A stretch of DNA of 33,764 nt, from contig JAGORP010000012.1 in the NCBI GenBank assembly GCA_018062725.1, positions 1 to 33,764 of the forward strand, in the 5' to 3' direction. The notes below the pieces were generated by a model. The model was not told the origin of the DNA, made no database searches, and worked only from the letters and a program-made list of their open reading frames with translations. Of the stretch, positions 31,201 to 33,764 are shown piece after piece. Numbering within the stretch: the stretch's first letter is position 1; every line of letters begins with the position of its first letter. The DNA comes from Flavobacterium sp. Lineage in GTDB: Bacteria > Bacteroidota > Bacteroidia > Flavobacteriales > Flavobacteriaceae. Both the position numbers and the translations under genes were made by a program.

Positions 31201-33764
31201 TAAAAGTTTTCGGTAAAATCATTTCCAAAACGAATAAAACCAACCATTTGATCATCGGCAAGCGGATTTGTATCAGCCGGCAATGCTTCGGCGTGAAGAA
31301 ACATTTTCAGCTTATTGTATTGACGCATATCTACATCTACATTTTTAAATGCCGCTCGAGAGTCATTAGGCTCTAACCCTTCTGTACCAGTTTGTGGGTT
31401 ATTTTTATCGTAAACGCGCAATGACAACGATTGTTCATTTTGATTTACTACCGAATTATTATTATACAATTGCTCTCTGGCCACTCCCGGAGGCATTACA
31501 TATCGGATGGGTGTTCTATTACTATTTTCTTCAAGATTAACCGCCACCACATCAAGTCCCGTATTATCATCTGTTGGATCGGCATCCAAAGATTCAAGAG
31601 AAGCATTATAACGTCTCCATTCGCCTCGAACTAAATCTAAAGCCCCTAAACGCAAGGTAACTTTATCCGAAAAACCAGACATAAACATACGCATAAAACG
31701 GATTGATCTAAAATCGGAAATGCCGCCTTCTACATTGGCAGGTGTAATTTCTTGAATTGGAATTTTATACTGAATCCATCGTACTGTTGGTGAAGTACCA
31801 TCAGGAAGTGGTGGAGAAACTTTGGTTGTTAAAATACTCGATACATACTTATCACTTTCAGTAACATTAGGTTTAATATCTACCGAAAATTTATAATACG
31901 CATTAATGGTATTCATTGTATTGTCACGGTTGATATCTTCTACATCGGGCACAACTGAATTTCCACGATTGGTATCCGAAACCCCAATTGGCGAGTTGCC
32001 TTCCAAACCATTGTATTTTTTATAGCGATCTAAGATAGTACCGGTTGTATTTAGATAATATGAATAATTATCTTGTGATGGATCGACCACTCCTGAGAAT
32101 GCTGGGTATTTATTAGCTTCTTCGAAATCATTTAAACCATTTAGACCGACATCCTGACTTGCTCTATTGGCTTCATTGGTATCAAATGCATAAATTAATG
32201 ATTGGGAAGTTGGAACTTTACCCCAATTCGTACTTAATGTTGTAGTGGTTGAACCAGGAGTTGGCAATCCGTTTTCGTAAAGTTTTCTACCGTCTTTTAG
32301 TACATCTTCCGAAATTTCTCCAAGGTTAAATGTCAGCAATCCCGTGTTAGTACCATTTGTAATCACACCATCTCTAAAATAAGGATCTTGAACCCAAAAC
32401 TGAATATATTCTACATTGGCTTGTTCAAAATTGGTTGATGTAATAGGACGCATGATTCCACCAAAATTATCTTGTGGATTAGGTAATATATTACTAACAC
32501 CGGCAGGATTGTAATTGTAAGGTCCTCTTTCCGCTGGATAATACGACAAATCAAGAGTAGGCACCACTGTGGTTTCTCCAATAGCAATATTCGTATTTGG
32601 ATATAACTCTTGACTATAAACGCGTCTGGCTTCCATTGTAGAAACATCATTATCATTGATTCCGGCTGGACGTTGATTGGTATAAAAAATAGGATCAATA
32701 CTATACCAAGATAATTTGGCACGTTTGTAACCATAACTCAAATCTTCTTCTGGAATTTCTCCACCGAAACCAATAGGGGCACTGGCCAACGTCCATGCTA
32801 AAGGCGATTTCAAATCGATAGTCGATTGAGATCCTTCAAAATCATCGACATAAACCGTTGCTTCTCCTTCAAACTGGTCGTTTTTAGAAACTCCTGGTTT
32901 TAAGAAAGCAACTTCTCCTCTAAAAGACATATTAGAAGGCACATCGGTATCTACAAAAGGTAATTTATTGGCCATTCTGGTAAAAAACGGCACTTCTGTA
33001 GAAAAAGTAGTATTGGCTCCGAAAATAGTATTATTGATAGATTCTTGACCGTAATTTGATTTTTGTGTAAATGGACGTTCCGTCATTTTTAACCACGTTC
33101 CGCTAACTTGGAATTTATCAGAAAATTTATGTTCTACATTAATTCCCATGAAGCGTCTAGTTTGTTGTCCGAAAACCGAATTATTTTCGACAGATACCTG
33201 AATCGGCACCCCAGAAGCTTGAATAGATGGATCTAAAATTTGCACCCTACCCGCTTGATAGTTTACGCTATAATCGATTCCTTCCTGTAAAACCCTTCCT
33301 CCAGCAGTAACTACTACCGAACCTCTAGGCACATTGGCTGCGCCGAGCGAAATTCCATCACCACTAGAAGATTTAAATTTTCCTTTTAATAAGAATTTAT
33401 TCTTCTCACTTTCTTGTAACGCTAACGTTTGTGTTTTTCTGTACAAACTGGTAAATACATATTTTCTTTGATTGTCATTATACCCTGAAATAGGATCTGA
33501 ATAATCTTGAAGCGGAGACGTTCTTAATTTTTCGAATAAATGTTTACCGAAAGGTTCTACAGTGGTAAAAATTAATCGTCCGTTTTGAGGATCAACCGTC
33601 ATTCCTGGAATAAAATCAAAGAAACCATCACCTCCATTTTGCGGATCGTTATTCGCATTTAGTTTATCTACGTTAAACACTTTTAACAACGGTGTTTCGG
33701 CCACACCAGCTGGTAATGGATTGGAAATATTAACAGGTGTTATATAATTAAATGGAGAAGGATC
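28236..33764 (-). CDS. sprA: Type IX secretion system outer-membrane translocon SprA, N-terminus cut by window edge
   Basis: SprA (Sov in Porphyromonas) is the huge 36-strand barrel through which T9SS cargo crosses the outer membrane in gliding Bacteroidota. The frame stays open to the last base of the window, leaving 1842 residues of the C-terminal part. The family is about 2400 residues, so roughly 550 N-terminal residues are missing. Recognisable segments include DIRGEVWFNELRLADMDNEGGMA in the middle and many barrel strands with YNYGFGYN-type motifs. The final strand is AGLTLRYNFGN. An about 45-residue Pro/Lys-rich insert (coded at about 29575-29700) interrupts the barrel. A GTG at 33704 is not the true start. 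Downstream lies only a short gene-like remnant, with no clear terminator. Confidence 0.95.
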   Translation of the reverse strand, partial: DPSPFNYITPVNISNPLPAGVAETPLLKVFNVDKLNANNDPQNGGDGFFDFIPGMTVDPQNGRLIFTTVEPFGKHLFEKLRTSPLQDYSDPISGYNDNQRKYVFTSLYRKTQTLALQESEKNKFLLKGKFKSSSGDGISLGAANVPRGSVVVTAGGRVLQEGIDYSVNYQAGRVQILDPSIQASGVPIQVSVENNSVFGQQTRRFMGINVEHKFSDKFQVSGTWLKMTERPFTQKSNYGQESINNTIFGANTTFSTEVPFFTRMANKLPFVDTDVPSNMSFRGEVAFLKPGVSKNDQFEGEATVYVDDFEGSQSTIDLKSPLAWTLASAPIGFGGEIPEEDLSYGYKRAKLSWYSIDPIFYTNQRPAGINDNDVSTMEARRVYSQELYPNTNIAIGETTVVPTLDLSYYPAERGPYNYNPAGVSNILPNPQDNFGGIMRPITSTNFEQANVEYIQFWVQDPYFRDGVITNGTNTGLLTFNLGEISEDVLKDGRKLYENGLPTPGSTTTTLSTNWGKVPTSQSLIYAFDTNEANRASQDVGLNGLNDFEEANKYPAFSGVVDPSQDNYSYYLNTTGTILDRYKKYNGLEGNSPIGVSDTNRGNSVVPDVEDINRDNTMNTINAYYKFSVDIKPNVTESDKYVSSILTTKVSPPLPDGTSPTVRWIQYKIPIQEITPANVEGGISDFRSIRFMRMFMSGFSDKVTLRLGALDLVRGEWRRYNASLESLDADPTDDNTGLDVVAVNLEENSNRTPIRYVMPPGVAREQLYNNNSVVNQNEQSLSLRVYDKNNPQTGTEGLEPNDSRAAFKNVDVDMRQYNKLKMFLHAEALPADTNPLADDQMVGFIRFGNDFTENFYQVEIPLKVTPQNAITAEQIWPITNEIELQTALLTKLKILNLNGTQPVDANGIFFKNEEELDQSALTKPNKLRIGIKGNPNFGQIRTLMVGVKNRHSSDIRGEVWFNELRLADMDNEGGMAAIASVDTNMADLLTLSATGRMGTIGFGSLEQGPNERSREDSKQYDIVTNVNVGKLLPKKWGLNLPFNYAIGEQIITPEYDPFNQDIKLKQLIEVTENPAEKKNLEKRAQDFTKRTSFNLIGVRKDRAPEQKQRFYDPENLTLSYSFTEVEHHDFEIESLIDQQLRTSADYAFTFKPKTIEPFKKTKFMKKSTYWKLLSDFNFNFLPNNVNFSSTILRQYNKQQFRQVEVEGIPLDPLYKRNYMFNYNYGFGYNLAKSLRLNYTATSANLVRNYLDENNNPIDSFTIWDDYLNIGTPNQHAQQLTVNYELPLNKIPFLSFMKSDYTYTGDYSWQKASLALQTIEDDLGNEYNLGNTIQNANTHKLNTTFTMDTFYKYIGFVKRSEKKKTQKSTAAAPLPPSAPKPGEKVVAKPKTKDKEIKPNVFVDGLIGVATSLKNIQIIYNETNGTMLPGYLPSVGFLGSSKPSLGFVFGLQDDVRFEAARNGWLTNYPEFNQNFTRINNKQINATANIELFPDFKIDLAADRTMATNFSEQYDTQNGVYNSHSPYNTGNYSITTNLIRTAFSKSDETTSDAFQSFRDNRIIIANRLAAQRGITERDLDGFPLGYSKNSQAVLLPSFLSAYTGANASGISLDAFRSVPIPNWTLKYTGLMRYKFFKDKFKRFSLQHAYKAAYTINSFRSNFEYDKNPNGIDANGNYHNKNIISNINVTEQFSPLMRFDMELKNSIKLLAEMKKDRTLALSFDNSLLTELKGVEYTLGLGYRIKDVTIRSRLADNATGLIKSDINLRGDVSYRNNKTIVRNLDYDNNQLGGGQNLISAKVTGDYKFSTNLTTLFYFDYSFSKAVISTSFPITNIRAGLTLRYNFGN

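Noticed and set aside
32411..32734. 107-codon minus-strand frame overlapping sprA in another frame
   Set aside because: It lies wholly within sprA on the same strand; SprA is clearly the real product.
1..33764. CRISPR array, insertion sequence, toxin-antitoxin or phage defence locus
   Set aside because: I saw no regularly spaced direct repeats, no transposase-like frame with terminal repeats, and no nuclease, methylase or helicase gene typical of defence systems.

Overview
The window is ordinary chromosomal DNA of a Flavobacterium-like bacterium (Flavobacteriaceae, Bacteroidota). Several observations support this. The DNA is AT-rich. Recognisable promoters follow the Bacteroidota pattern TTG-N17-23-TAnnTTTG, and Shine-Dalgarno sequences are mostly absent. 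Type IX secretion (T9SS) proteins are present: SprA and a PorP/SprF protein. A FolK-deoxynucleoside kinase fusion and a BamA-Skp-Skp cluster fit the same group. No organism name is given, so the genus is an inference.

Layout. (1) 1-1468: the 3' end of an unknown gene, a second unknown gene, and about 0.5 kb of non-coding DNA with short inverted and tandem repeats. This abuts the 3' end of a tRNA-Leu gene and may be the edge of an integrated element. (2) 1469-1741: tRNA-Gly(GCC) and tRNA-Leu(UAA) read leftwards from one clear promoter to one hairpin terminator. (3) 1806-7826: mutS, a DUF1573 secreted protein, an unknown secreted protein, a SpoU-type RNA methyltransferase, and a bifunctional folate/nucleotide kinase. 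(4) 7949-13433: sppA facing a protein quality-control block on the other strand (clpX, clpP, tig). (5) 13467-15318: a leftward unit of pdxJ, an alpha/beta hydrolase and a small four-helix membrane protein. (6) 15412-16959: a CBS-domain protein with nadK. (7) 17011-23653: an envelope-biogenesis run (DUF6089 protein, uppS, bamA, two Skp/OmpH chaperones, then murI). (8) 23686-28114: a structured intergenic repeat, a gamma-carbonic-anhydrase-like protein, PorP/SprF, a two-headed Nfu iron-sulfur carrier, dodecin, a helical LEA-like protein and a small MscS channel. (9) 28236-33764: the C-terminal three quarters of sprA, running off the right edge.

Functional themes. Outer membrane and cell surface genes dominate: BamA folds outer-membrane proteins, the Skp-like proteins escort them, UppS and MurI feed peptidoglycan synthesis, and SprA is the T9SS outer-membrane translocon. 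ClpX, ClpP and trigger factor form a second theme.

I found no CRISPR array, transposase, integrase, toxin-antitoxin pair or convincing undescribed defence system. The most worthwhile oddities are the structured repeat at 23686-23777, the perfect palindrome upstream of the DUF6089 promoter, the hairpin that contains the tig promoter, the CBS/ACT-like partner of nadK, and the possible island edge at tRNA-Leu. Motif, repeat and promoter calls were read by eye. No database search was run.
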